Assembly (NCBI GenBank): GCA_002373555.1
Contig: DFKM01000163.1
Span: forward strand, 1-5,273
DNA from: Lachnospiraceae bacterium UBA3645
GTDB lineage: Bacteria; Bacillota; Clostridia; Lachnospirales; Lachnospiraceae
Length of the DNA stretch: 5,273 nt
Direction of reading: 5' to 3'
Positions 1-5,273 of this stretch are shown one piece after another. Under the pieces are notes generated by a model. It did no database searches and was not told the origin of the DNA. It saw only the letters and a program-made list of their open reading frames with translations. Each line of letters starts with the position of its first letter. The stretch's first letter is position 1. The translations under genes were made by a program, and so were the position numbers.

Positions 1-1026
1 TGGAACTTCCCGTTCCTGATGGCCGCATGGAAGCTGGCGCCTGTTCTTGCAGCGGGTGACTGCTCCGTTATCAAATCTTCGTCTGCCACGCCGCTTTCGC
101 TGATCGTATTCATGGAGCTGATCCAGGATCTGATCCCGGCCGGCGTTATCAATATCATCACCGGCAGGGGCTCCCGCTCCGGCCAGTATATTCTTGACCA
201 TCCCGGATTCCGGAAGCTTGCCTTTACCGGCTCCACCGAGGTCGGCCTGAGCATCGCGAGGGCCGCCGCCGAGAAGCTGATCCCCGCGACACTGGAGCTT
301 GGCGGAAAGAGCGCCAACATCTTCTTCGATGACTGCAATTTCGAGCAGGCGATCGACGGACTGCAGGTCGGCATCCTCTTCAACCAGGGGCAGGTCTGCT
401 GCGCCGGATCCCGCGTTTTCGTACAGGAAGGCATCTATGACAAATTTGTCGAAGCTGCCGTCAAGGCGTTCGAGAGCGTGAACCAGGGCGATACCATGGA
501 TATGAATACACAGATCGGTTCCCAGGTCAACGAAGCGCAGGTCAGGAAGATCGCATCCTATATCGAGATCGCGAAGCAGGAAGGCGCAACGATCGCCTGC
601 GGCGGCGAGCCGAATAAGGAAGGCGAACTGGCGAAGGGCTGCTACTTCAAGCCGACCCTGATCACCAATGTCACGAATGATATGCGTGTCGCACAGGAAG
701 AGATCTTCGGACCGGTCGCCGTGGTCATCAAATTCAAGACAGAGGACGAAGTCATCGCAATGGCGAATGATTCCGAATACGGTCTCGGCGGCGCCGTGTG
801 GACAAGAGATATTTACAAGGCGATCCGCGTATCGAGAGCCATTGAGACAGGCCGTATGTGGGTCAACACCTACAACCAGATCCCGGCCGGCGCACCGTTC
901 GGCGGCTACAAGAAATCCGGCATCGGCCGCGAGACGGATCTGTCGATCCTGGATGCCTATACGCAGCAGAAGAACATCTTCATCAACCTCAGCGAAGAGA
1001 CCACCGGTTTCTACCCGCAGAAATAA
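1..1026 (+). CDS. Aldehyde dehydrogenase (NAD(P)+-dependent, ALDH superfamily), 5'-truncated by window edge
   Basis: Oxidises an aldehyde to the carboxylic acid with NAD+ or NADP+ in the cytoplasm; the substrate cannot be read from sequence. The reading frame is open from base 1, whose first codons give WNFPF, the ALDH motif carrying the oxyanion-hole Asn, so the ATG at 19 is internal and roughly the first third of the usual ~490-residue protein is missing. Visible landmarks are FTGSTEVG (cofactor-binding turn), LELGGKS with the general-base Glu at codon 295-297, FNQGQVCCAGSR with the nucleophile as the first Cys (codon 397-399), EEIFGPV, and PFGGYKKSGIGRE near the C-terminus. The tail (NIFINL...GFYP) recalls AldB/DhaS-like general aldehyde dehydrogenases. 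The cofactor-loop segment KSSSATPLS has Ser where NAD-preferring enzymes usually have Glu. The stop overlaps the start of the next small ORF (TAATG). Family assignment is very secure; the subfamily is not. Confidence 0.96.
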   Translation, partial: WNFPFLMAAWKLAPVLAAGDCSVIKSSSATPLSLIVFMELIQDLIPAGVINIITGRGSRSGQYILDHPGFRKLAFTGSTEVGLSIARAAAEKLIPATLELGGKSANIFFDDCNFEQAIDGLQVGILFNQGQVCCAGSRVFVQEGIYDKFVEAAVKAFESVNQGDTMDMNTQIGSQVNEAQVRKIASYIEIAKQEGATIACGGEPNKEGELAKGCYFKPTLITNVTNDMRVAQEEIFGPVAVVIKFKTEDEVIAMANDSEYGLGGAVWTRDIYKAIRVSRAIETGRMWVNTYNQIPAGAPFGGYKKSGIGRETDLSILDAYTQQKNIFINLSEETTGFYPQK

Positions 1027-1220
1027 TGGCCGGGAAGGAAGAAACGCAGCGGAAATGCTTTGAATTCGTCTGCCGGCTGTATCCGAAATGCGAACATGCC
1101 GCGGGAAGCTGCTGCGCGATCGATGATTTTTTCGAAGAGATGACGCTGTCCGCAGAGGAATGCTTCGATCTGCCGGACAAACCGTTATACAGGGAGAAAA
1201 AGACCTGGTCATTCAGGTAG
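1026..1220 (+). CDS. Small cysteine-rich hypothetical protein (64 aa), translationally coupled to the aldehyde dehydrogenase
   Basis: I do not recognise a family. The ATG overlaps the preceding stop as TAATG, a classic coupling arrangement, and no separate ribosome binding site is evident, so translation would depend on reinitiation after the dehydrogenase. The product starts MAGKEETQRKCFEFVC and has six Cys (residues 11, 16, 22, 29, 30, 46), an acidic middle (DDFFEEM) and a basic C-terminal end (REKKTWSFR). There is no signal peptide or membrane segment, so it is probably a cytosolic soluble protein. The Cys spacing could suit metal or Fe-S binding or redox chemistry, but this is only inference. 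Two points support a real gene: the stop lies two bases before the terminator stem, and third codon positions are fairly GC-rich like the neighbours. It could instead be a chance frame between the dehydrogenase stop and the terminator. Confidence 0.6.
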   Translation: MAGKEETQRKCFEFVCRLYPKCEHAAGSCCAIDDFFEEMTLSAEECFDLPDKPLYREKKTWSFR

Positions 1221-1222
1221 GG

Positions 1223-1254
1223 AAAGGGGACTGCGGCACGCAGTCCTCTTTTTT
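1223..1254 (+). terminator. Intrinsic terminator of the aldehyde dehydrogenase unit
   Basis: A 13-bp stem pairs bases 1223-1235 with 1239-1251 (core GGACTGCG / CGCAGTCC, one G-U pair) around a three-base GCA loop. Six T's run from 1249 to 1254, the first three shared with the stem base. It begins two bases after the stop of the small Cys-rich ORF and so closes the upstream transcription unit. Confidence 0.9.
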
Positions 1255-1277
1255 ATGCGCAAAAAGGCTTAAAACCG

Positions 1278-1306
1278 TTTTGGGCGGGAGAAAATTGTGC
1301 TATACT
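1278..1306 (+). promoter_or_regulatory. Predicted extended -10 promoter for the YuiD-like / LytTR / kinase unit
   Basis: TATACT at 1301-1306 matches the sigma-70/SigA -10 consensus in 5 of 6 positions. It is preceded by TGC at 1298-1300, forming an extended -10. At 17-bp spacing the -35 position holds TTTTGG (1278-1283), a weak match, so the extended -10 probably carries recognition. The predicted transcription start is near 1313, leaving a leader of about 26 bases before the GTG start. The site lies between a terminator and the first gene of the next unit. Confidence 0.6.
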
Positions 1307-1325
1307 GATTCCGAAGGATCCCGTC

Positions 1326-1333
1326 GGGGGGTG
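1326..1333 (+). promoter_or_regulatory. Ribosome binding site for the GTG-started YuiD-like gene
   Basis: A G-run followed by TG (GGGGGGTG) can pair with the end of 16S rRNA. It sits five bases before the GTG at 1339, and no ATG occurs in that frame nearby, so it supports the GTG start. Confidence 0.55.
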
Positions 1334-1338
1334 TTATT

Positions 1339-1800
1339 GTGGATCTGATTCAGGATTTCATTCATAACCGTGTTCTGATCACCGCTGCCGCCGGCTGGGC
1401 GTGCGCGCAGATCACCAAAACCGTCATTTTCTGTATCGTCAACAAACGCTTCGAACCGGAAAGACTGTTCGGCGACGGCGGCATGCCGAGCGCACATTCG
1501 GCGACTGTGACTGCGATGGCCCTTACCGTCGGTTTCACCAGCGGGTTCTCCTCTCCGGTCTTCGGACTGGCCCTGATGTTTGCGCTGATCGTCATGCATG
1601 ACGCCATGGGCGTCCGTCTGGAAACAGGCAAGCAGGCAAAGCTCCTGAACGAAATGATGGAAGTCTTTGAGAAAATGAGCGAGGTCGACCTGTCCTTCGA
1701 AGACAGGCTGAAGGAATTTGTCGGACACACGCCGCTGCAGGTCGTGTGCGGCGCCTGCGTGGGACTGCTCGTCGCTGCGCTCGGCGCACTGCTGTTCTGA
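1339..1800 (+). CDS. Divergent PAP2 family membrane protein (DUF212, YuiD-like)
   Basis: A small integral membrane protein of 153 residues, close to the ~150-160 usual for the family (Bacillus subtilis YuiD type). These proteins are distantly related to the PAP2 acid phosphatase / haloperoxidase superfamily; the true substrate is not established. Family signatures are clear: GDGGMPSAHSA at residues 45-55 (corresponding to the PAP2 'PSGH'-type motif, with Ser51/His53), MHDAMGVR at 86-93, a Gln-Ala-Lys-Leu-Leu-Asn stretch at 99-104, and LKEFVGHTPLQV at 124-135. Hydrophobic segments lie near residues 12-34, 56-87 and 133-153. The start is GTG, chosen from the ribosome binding site and from alignment of the MDLIQDF beginning with the family. 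The response regulator gene follows after only 50 bases with no terminator between, so co-transcription is likely. The family call is firm; the enzymatic role is open. Confidence 0.92.
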   Translation: MDLIQDFIHNRVLITAAAGWACAQITKTVIFCIVNKRFEPERLFGDGGMPSAHSATVTAMALTVGFTSGFSSPVFGLALMFALIVMHDAMGVRLETGKQAKLLNEMMEVFEKMSEVDLSFEDRLKEFVGHTPLQVVCGACVGLLVAALGALLF

Positions 1801-1850
1801 GCGGAAGCAGGCATTTCCCGCCTTATCACCGGCTGAAGGAGTGATGGATC

Positions 1851-2561
1851 ATGCTTCGACTGGCGATCGTCGAAGACGAACAGAATTATATTGATCAGCT
1901 TACCGGGTATATCGATCGGTACCGCCGGGAACGCGGTGCCGATCTTTCCGTGACCGTTTTTCACGACGGCGATGAGATCGTGGAGAGCTATACCGGCCAG
2001 TTCGACATCATTCTCATGGATATCCAGATGCGCTTCATGGACGGCATAACCGCTGCAGAGGAGATCCGCAAAGTCGATCAGGAGGTCGTGATCATCTTTA
2101 TCACCAATATGCAGCAGTATGCCGTGCGCGGCTATCAGGTGGACGCGCTCGATTATATCGTCAAACCGGTGGAATATTACGCATTTTCACAGAAGCTGGA
2201 CCGCGCGGTGAACCGGATCCGCAAGAGCGCTGCCTCCTTTATTACGGTGCATGCGAACGGCGGCATCTACCGGCTCGTCACATCCCGGATCCTTTATATC
2301 GAGAGCGAAGGACATAATCTTCATTTTTATACCACCGGCGGCGAACTCATCTCCCGCATGAATATCAGCGATGCGGAAGAAAAGCTCTCTCCCCACGGTT
2401 TCTACCGCTGCGGGAAAGGCTATATCGTCAATCTCGAGAAGGTGGATTCCTATGTGGACGGCATCTGCAGGATCGGCTGCCATGCCATTCCCGTTAGCCG
2501 CGCGAAAAAGAAGGAATTTCTTGCCGTCATGACCGATTACATGAGCAGCCGTCTGCTGTAA
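1851..2561 (+). CDS. LytTR-family response regulator (AgrA/ComE/VirR type)
   Basis: A cytoplasmic DNA-binding response regulator of 236 residues, a normal length for the family. The N-terminal receiver domain (about 1-120) shows the acidic pocket E8-D9-E10, the phospho-acceptor D57 in FDIILMDIQM, T85 in FITN, Y102 and K105 in DYIVKP. The C-terminal LytTR domain (about 127-232) shows the characteristic FYRCGKGYIVNLEKV and PVSRAKKKEF stretches. LytTR proteins bind paired 9-base direct repeats with a ~12-base spacer through a beta-fold, and usually activate. The start ATG at 1851 has AAGGAG nine bases upstream; the ATG at 1844 is out of frame. The gene is followed by the kinase gene, whose ribosome binding site overlaps this gene's stop, so the two form a two-component pair. 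A candidate target site lies before the GH3 gene downstream. Confidence 0.97.
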   Translation: MLRLAIVEDEQNYIDQLTGYIDRYRRERGADLSVTVFHDGDEIVESYTGQFDIILMDIQMRFMDGITAAEEIRKVDQEVVIIFITNMQQYAVRGYQVDALDYIVKPVEYYAFSQKLDRAVNRIRKSAASFITVHANGGIYRLVTSRILYIESEGHNLHFYTTGGELISRMNISDAEEKLSPHGFYRCGKGYIVNLEKVDSYVDGICRIGCHAIPVSRAKKKEFLAVMTDYMSSRLL

Positions 2562-2566
2562 GGGAG
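2561..2566 (+). promoter_or_regulatory. Ribosome binding site deciding the kinase start (ATG 2572)
   Basis: AGGGAG begins on the last base of the response regulator stop and leaves five bases to the ATG at 2572. The alternative in-frame GTG at 2566 overlaps this site and would have no binding site of its own, so the ATG is preferred. Confidence 0.75.
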
Positions 2567-2571
2567 TGCTT

Positions 2572-3882
2572 ATGGACCGTTTGATTCCCGATATTCCCAG
2601 ATTCTATACCGGGCTGGCCGAATGGCTCGGCTGCATGATGATTCTGTTTACTGTCCCTCGGAGGGTCAGCCGGACAGCATTCGCGGCACTCAGTTCCGCT
2701 GTGCTTGCCGTGCTCTGCGGGTTCCTGATCCTGACGGTTGACGCCCCGCCCGGTCTGGCCTGGATCGCCTGCATGGCAGCTGCAGTCCTCATCATGTTCG
2801 GCTTTATCACCGGCTGCGCGGACATGACTGTCGTTGCTTCCGTATACTGTACCTCCGGCGCATTCCTATGCGCGGAATTTGCCGCCGCGCTGGAATGGCA
2901 GCTTCATACCTGGTTCTCCTATATCACAGGTCTGAATCCGGCAGGTTCCGTCATCATTCTCGCATGTATCTATGCCGCCGTTTTTCTAACGGTATTCCGC
3001 ATCCTCCGATCGCAGCTGAGCGCGGAATACATGTCCCGTATCACCTGGAAAGAAGCGGTCTCCTTCCTGCTGATCGCCCTGATCACCTTTATTTTCAGCA
3101 ACGTCAGCTTTTTCCTGAACAACACTCCTTTCTCCGGTCAGGTCATGGTCGATATCTTTACGATCCGCACGCTGGTGGACCTGGGCGGTCTCGCCATCCT
3201 TTTCAGCTTTCAGAGCCGGCTGTCGGAACTCATCACGCAGGAGGAGCTTGCGTCCGTGCGGCATGTCCTGTCCAGCCAGTACGAACAGTACCGCAATTAT
3301 CAGGAAAGCGAAGAAATGCTCCACATGATGCAGCATGATCTGAAGCATCAGATCGAAGGACTGCGTGCGCTGGATGACAAGGCGCAGCGGGAGGAATGGA
3401 TCGACCACATGTCCGACGTCCTGGAGGAATGGCGGCTGCCGCACAGGACCGGCAACGCCGTCTTTGACACCATCCTTGCCGCCAAGCTCCGGAAAGCCCG
3501 CACGCTCGGCATCCGGATCACCTGCGTAGCGGACGGATCGCTTCTCGACAAGCTCCATGTGGCGGATATCTGCACCATTTTCGGCAATGCGATCGACAAC
3601 GCCATGGAAAGCGTCGTCCAGATCGAAGACGAGGAGAAGCGGCTGATCCATATTTCCGTGACATCCCGGAACGGATTTATCTTCATCGGCGTGGAGAATA
3701 TTCTCGGTACGGAGATCCGGGAGGCATCCGGGACACTTCTGACCACCAAAGCAGACAAGGCATCCCACGGTTACGGCATGAAAGGCATCCGGTATGCCGT
3801 CGAGAAATACGGCGGAAACGTATCCCACAAGGTCGAGAACGGGTGGTTCATGCTGAATATCCTGATTCCGATGACAAGGTAA
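2572..3882 (+). CDS. AgrC-like sensor histidine kinase with GHKL ATPase domain
   Basis: A membrane sensor kinase of 436 residues that should phosphorylate the adjacent LytTR regulator. About seven hydrophobic segments fill the N-terminal half (near residues 11-28, 36-56, 61-81, 86-107, 124-145, 162-182, 198-215). This polytopic sensor resembles AgrC/HPK10 peptide receptors and has no large extracellular domain. A helical, Glu/Gln-rich linker (about 217-250) leads to the phospho-acceptor box QHDLKHQ with His255; the family commonly has Arg before HD, here Gln254. The ATPase domain shows an N-box FGNAIDNAMESV (N339, D342, N343) and a G-box HGYGMKGIRYAVEKYGG (G400, G402). As in HPK10 kinases, a classical DxGxG box is not obvious. 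An alternative GTG start at 2566 would add two residues. Translation is probably coupled to the regulator gene, and a terminator follows the stop. No AgrB or AgrD-like gene is visible, so the ligand is unknown. Confidence 0.95.
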   Translation: MDRLIPDIPRFYTGLAEWLGCMMILFTVPRRVSRTAFAALSSAVLAVLCGFLILTVDAPPGLAWIACMAAAVLIMFGFITGCADMTVVASVYCTSGAFLCAEFAAALEWQLHTWFSYITGLNPAGSVIILACIYAAVFLTVFRILRSQLSAEYMSRITWKEAVSFLLIALITFIFSNVSFFLNNTPFSGQVMVDIFTIRTLVDLGGLAILFSFQSRLSELITQEELASVRHVLSSQYEQYRNYQESEEMLHMMQHDLKHQIEGLRALDDKAQREEWIDHMSDVLEEWRLPHRTGNAVFDTILAAKLRKARTLGIRITCVADGSLLDKLHVADICTIFGNAIDNAMESVVQIEDEEKRLIHISVTSRNGFIFIGVENILGTEIREASGTLLTTKADKASHGYGMKGIRYAVEKYGGNVSHKVENGWFMLNILIPMTR

Positions 3883-3896
3883 TCATCACTCTTCCG

Positions 3897-3933
3897 AAGA
3901 GGTTTCCGGCCTTTGCCCGGATTCCTCTTTTTT
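3897..3933 (+). terminator. Intrinsic terminator after the two-component operon
   Basis: The outer stem AAGAGG (3897-3902) pairs with CCTCTT (3924-3929) and the inner stem TCCGG (3905-3909) with CCGGA (3917-3921). They are separated by a 2x2 T-T mismatch loop and capped by a seven-base loop. A run of six T's spans 3928-3933. It starts 14 bases after the kinase stop, so it separates the two-component operon from the GH3 gene. Confidence 0.85.
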
Positions 3934-3937
3934 GTGA

Positions 3938-3968
3938 ACAATTTGTGTCCGGAAAACGACAGTTTGTG
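3938..3968 (+). promoter_or_regulatory. Putative tandem LytTR-regulator binding site
   Basis: Two direct repeats, ACAATTTGTG (3938-3947) and ACAGTTTGTG (3959-3968), differ at one base and have a 21-base period, two helical turns. As 9-mers they have a 12-base spacer. Against the published LytTR consensus [TA][AC][CA]GTTN[AG][TG], the second copy matches 9/9 and the first 8/9 (A for the G). They sit at about -74 to -65 and -53 to -44 relative to the predicted GH3 transcription start, an activator position. A LytTR regulator is encoded one gene upstream. The match is seen directly; binding by this regulator is inferred. Confidence 0.65.
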
Positions 3969-3996
3969 ACGCCATTCCCCTAACATGATAGAAAAA

Positions 3997-4005
3997 TGGT
4001 ACAAT
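3997..4005 (+). promoter_or_regulatory. Predicted extended -10 promoter for the GH3 gene, lacking a -35 box
   Basis: TGG (3997-3999) followed by TACAAT (4000-4005, 5/6 match to TATAAT) forms an extended -10. At 16-18 bp spacing the upstream sequence is C-rich (around TCCCCTAA) and has essentially no resemblance to TTGACA, which suits a promoter needing an activator. The predicted start near 4012 leaves a leader of about 25 bases. A second AT-rich hexamer, TATAAA at 4012-4017, would start transcription inside the ribosome binding site and is less likely. Confidence 0.55.
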
Positions 4006-4023
4006 CCGCACTATAAAACCACC

Positions 4024-4030
4024 AAGGAGG
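4024..4030 (+). promoter_or_regulatory. Strong ribosome binding site setting the GH3 start at ATG 4037
   Basis: AAGGAGG, fully complementary to the 16S rRNA tail, lies six bases before the ATG at 4037. The ATG at 4033 is only two bases away from it and opens a different frame with no recognisable product. Confidence 0.9.
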
Positions 4031-4036
4031 TAATGT

Positions 4037-5273
4037 ATGCAGTCACTCATCACCAACCTGCTGGGCCCGATCTTCTACGGAATGGGCGTCAGCGAGGCGG
4101 ACTTCGCATCGTATCTTTCTTCCTGCATGAGCTACGTCTATGCAGCGATCGTTGCACTCATCGCACTGATCGTCCTGCTCATCGTGGCAGGCAAGGCAAA
4201 GAAAGAGAACCGCGGCTTCATCCGTCTCTCATCCATCGTGGCATTTCTTGCCGCCATCGCTCTTATTGCGAACCTTGTCATCACCGGCCCGCTGAAGGCC
4301 AACGTTGAGACCTTCTTAAAGGGCTCCGGCGTGAACCTGCAGGAGCAGACCATTGCCGACAGTAAAGACGTCATCAAGCGCGTCGGCGAAGAAGGTCTGG
4401 TACTCGTCAAGAACGAAGGACTTCTCCCCCTGGAAGCCGGCAACATCAATGTCTTCGGATGGGGCTCCACCAATCCCATCCTCGGAGGAACCGGTTCCGG
4501 TTCCTCCGACGGTTCCACCGCAGTAGGCATCCTCGGATCCCTTGCTGACGCAGGCTTTACGACAAACGCCGATCTGTCGAAGATCTATACGGATTACCGT
4601 GCGGACCGTCCTGTCGTTGCCATGCAGAATCAGGACTGGACACTTCCGGAGCCTACCGTTGACACCTACACGGATGCCGTCATGAGCCAGTGCAAGGATT
4701 TCTCCGACACGGCCGTGATCGTCATCAGCCGTTCCGGCGGTGAGGGCGCTGACCTGCCCGTTGACATGTACGGCGTCATCCACGGCACCTATGATATCTC
4801 CTCTCAGGTCTCCGTAACGCCGGAACAGATGGGATATTACAGAGCCACCTACACCAACAACGGCAGCTACGATGATTTCGAGCAGGGCGAGCACTATCTG
4901 GAGCTCTCCGTAACGGAAGAGCAGATGGTCGAGAAGGTCTGCTCCGAATTCGAAAAGGTCGTTGTCGTCATCAACGCCAACAACTCCATGGAGCTCGGCT
5001 GGGTCGATGAATATCCCCAGATCGGTGCTGTTATCCTCGCTCCCGGCGCTGGTAATACCGGTCTCTCCGCCCTCGGCGAAGTCATGTCCGGTGCCGTCAA
5101 TCCTTCCGGAAGAACCGTTGATACATTCGTCAAGGATCTGACCGCAACCCCTACCTGGAACAACTTCGGAAACTTCTCCTACACCAATGTGGACGATCTG
5201 AAGGAGACCATCAAGGCGAACGACGCCGCTTACGAAGGAAACCTTGCATTCGTAAACTATGTGGAAGGCATCT
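4037..5273 (+). CDS. Membrane-anchored family 3 glycoside hydrolase (GH3 C-terminal domain first), 3'-truncated by window edge
   Basis: Probably a beta-glucosidase-type enzyme acting on beta-linked sugars outside the membrane; 412 codons are visible and the frame has no stop before the edge. Residues 1-52 contain no Lys or Arg. Membrane segments lie near 34-52 and 64-84 with a basic loop between (KAKKENRGFIR), so the positive-inside rule puts the loop in the cytosol and the rest outside. From about 110 to 368 the GH3 'C-terminal' alpha/beta domain is recognisable: EEGLVLVKNEGLLPL (118-132), a Gly/Ser loop GGTGSGSSDGS (150-160), ISRSGGEGADLP (230-241), VVVVINANNSMELG (308-321), and SGAVNPSGRTVDTF (351-364). 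The visible end, FVNYVEGI, resembles the linker before the YVGYRYYE-like part of GH3 proteins. The (beta/alpha)8 barrel with the catalytic Asp is absent upstream and is expected downstream, as in reversed-order GH3 enzymes. Loss of the barrel cannot be excluded from this window. The family is firm; the substrate is unknown. Confidence 0.93.
   Translation, partial: MQSLITNLLGPIFYGMGVSEADFASYLSSCMSYVYAAIVALIALIVLLIVAGKAKKENRGFIRLSSIVAFLAAIALIANLVITGPLKANVETFLKGSGVNLQEQTIADSKDVIKRVGEEGLVLVKNEGLLPLEAGNINVFGWGSTNPILGGTGSGSSDGSTAVGILGSLADAGFTTNADLSKIYTDYRADRPVVAMQNQDWTLPEPTVDTYTDAVMSQCKDFSDTAVIVISRSGGEGADLPVDMYGVIHGTYDISSQVSVTPEQMGYYRATYTNNGSYDDFEQGEHYLELSVTEEQMVEKVCSEFEKVVVVINANNSMELGWVDEYPQIGAVILAPGAGNTGLSALGEVMSGAVNPSGRTVDTFVKDLTATPTWNNFGNFSYTNVDDLKETIKANDAAYEGNLAFVNYVEGI

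Noticed and set aside
858..1025. Upstream in-frame extension of the small Cys-rich ORF to an ATG at 858
   Set aside because: The extension overlaps the conserved C-terminal part of the aldehyde dehydrogenase in another frame. The TAATG junction at 1026 is the sensible start.
1274..1282. Single LytTR-like 9-mer ACCGTTTTG overlapping the -35 position of the YuiD-like promoter (possible autoregulation)
   Set aside because: It matches 8 of 9 consensus positions, but there is no partner repeat 21 bases up- or downstream. A single degenerate 9-mer is expected by chance.
1362..1964. 200-codon open frame on the - strand spanning the YuiD-like gene and the start of the regulator
   Set aside because: It is antisense to two recognised genes, crosses their junction, and has a low-complexity Ser/Arg/Ala-rich translation without motifs.
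2986..3828. 280-codon open frame on the - strand
   Set aside because: It lies wholly antisense to the well-supported histidine kinase. Its translation shows no domain, and long antisense frames are common opposite GC-rich-third-position coding sequence.
3931..3936. A third TTTGTG, 11 bases before the first repeat of the tandem LytTR site
   Set aside because: The preceding bases are the terminator T-run, so the 9-mer there (CTTTTTTGT) fits the consensus poorly. It is most likely part of the terminator.
3932..3946. Small inverted repeats (TTGT-GA-ACAA and ACAA-T-TTGT) that could be a dimeric repressor operator
   Set aside because: The arms are only four bases long, and the second copy of the direct repeat (ACAGTTTGT) breaks the symmetry. 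The 21-base direct repeat explains the sequence better.
3985..4308. 107-codon + strand frame beginning before the GH3 start, including the ATG at 4033
   Set aside because: It starts inside the promoter region, is out of frame with the GH3 protein, and gives an Arg/His-rich translation typical of an off-frame reading.
4138..5163. Three - strand open frames (4138-4530, 4316-4894, 4894-5163) in the right-hand part
   Set aside because: The + strand frame from 4037, open to the edge, has GH3 motifs throughout and a perfect ribosome binding site. The - strand frames overlap one another and have no recognisable product.

Overview
The window reads as a chromosomal segment of a Gram-positive Bacillota (Firmicutes) bacterium, most likely a gut or rumen-type anaerobe of the Clostridia or Erysipelotrichia. 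The grounds are strong AAGGAGG-type ribosome binding sites, extended -10 promoters, short U-tailed intrinsic terminators, an AgrC/LytTR-type two-component pair, a YuiD-like protein and a membrane-anchored family 3 glycoside hydrolase module. GC content looks moderately high by eye (not computed). Species cannot be fixed from the sequence. All supported genes are on the + strand.

Layout. (1) Positions 1-1026 hold the 3' part of an aldehyde dehydrogenase gene that enters from the left. Its stop overlaps the start of a 64-residue cysteine-rich small ORF (1026-1220), and a strong intrinsic terminator follows at once. (2) An extended -10 promoter near 1301 starts a second unit: a DUF212/YuiD-like divergent PAP2 membrane protein (1339-1800), a LytTR response regulator (1851-2561) and an AgrC-like GHKL histidine kinase (2572-3882). 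This unit ends in an intrinsic terminator at 3897-3933. (3) After a 154-base intergenic region, a third unit begins with a family 3 glycoside hydrolase gene (4037 to beyond the right edge). It has two N-terminal membrane segments, followed by the GH3 'C-terminal' domain placed first, which suggests the reversed domain order known from some ruminal and gut GH3 enzymes.

How the parts may work together. The intergenic region before the GH3 gene contains two near-identical 10-base direct repeats, ACAATTTGTG and ACAGTTTGTG, with a period of exactly 21 bases. They lie just upstream of an extended -10 promoter that has no recognisable -35 box. This is the layout expected for a LytTR activator site (AgrA/ComE type). 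The inference is that the kinase/regulator pair next door senses an extracellular signal and switches on the membrane-anchored GH3 protein. No signal-peptide gene or AgrB-like processing gene is visible, so the signal is unknown.
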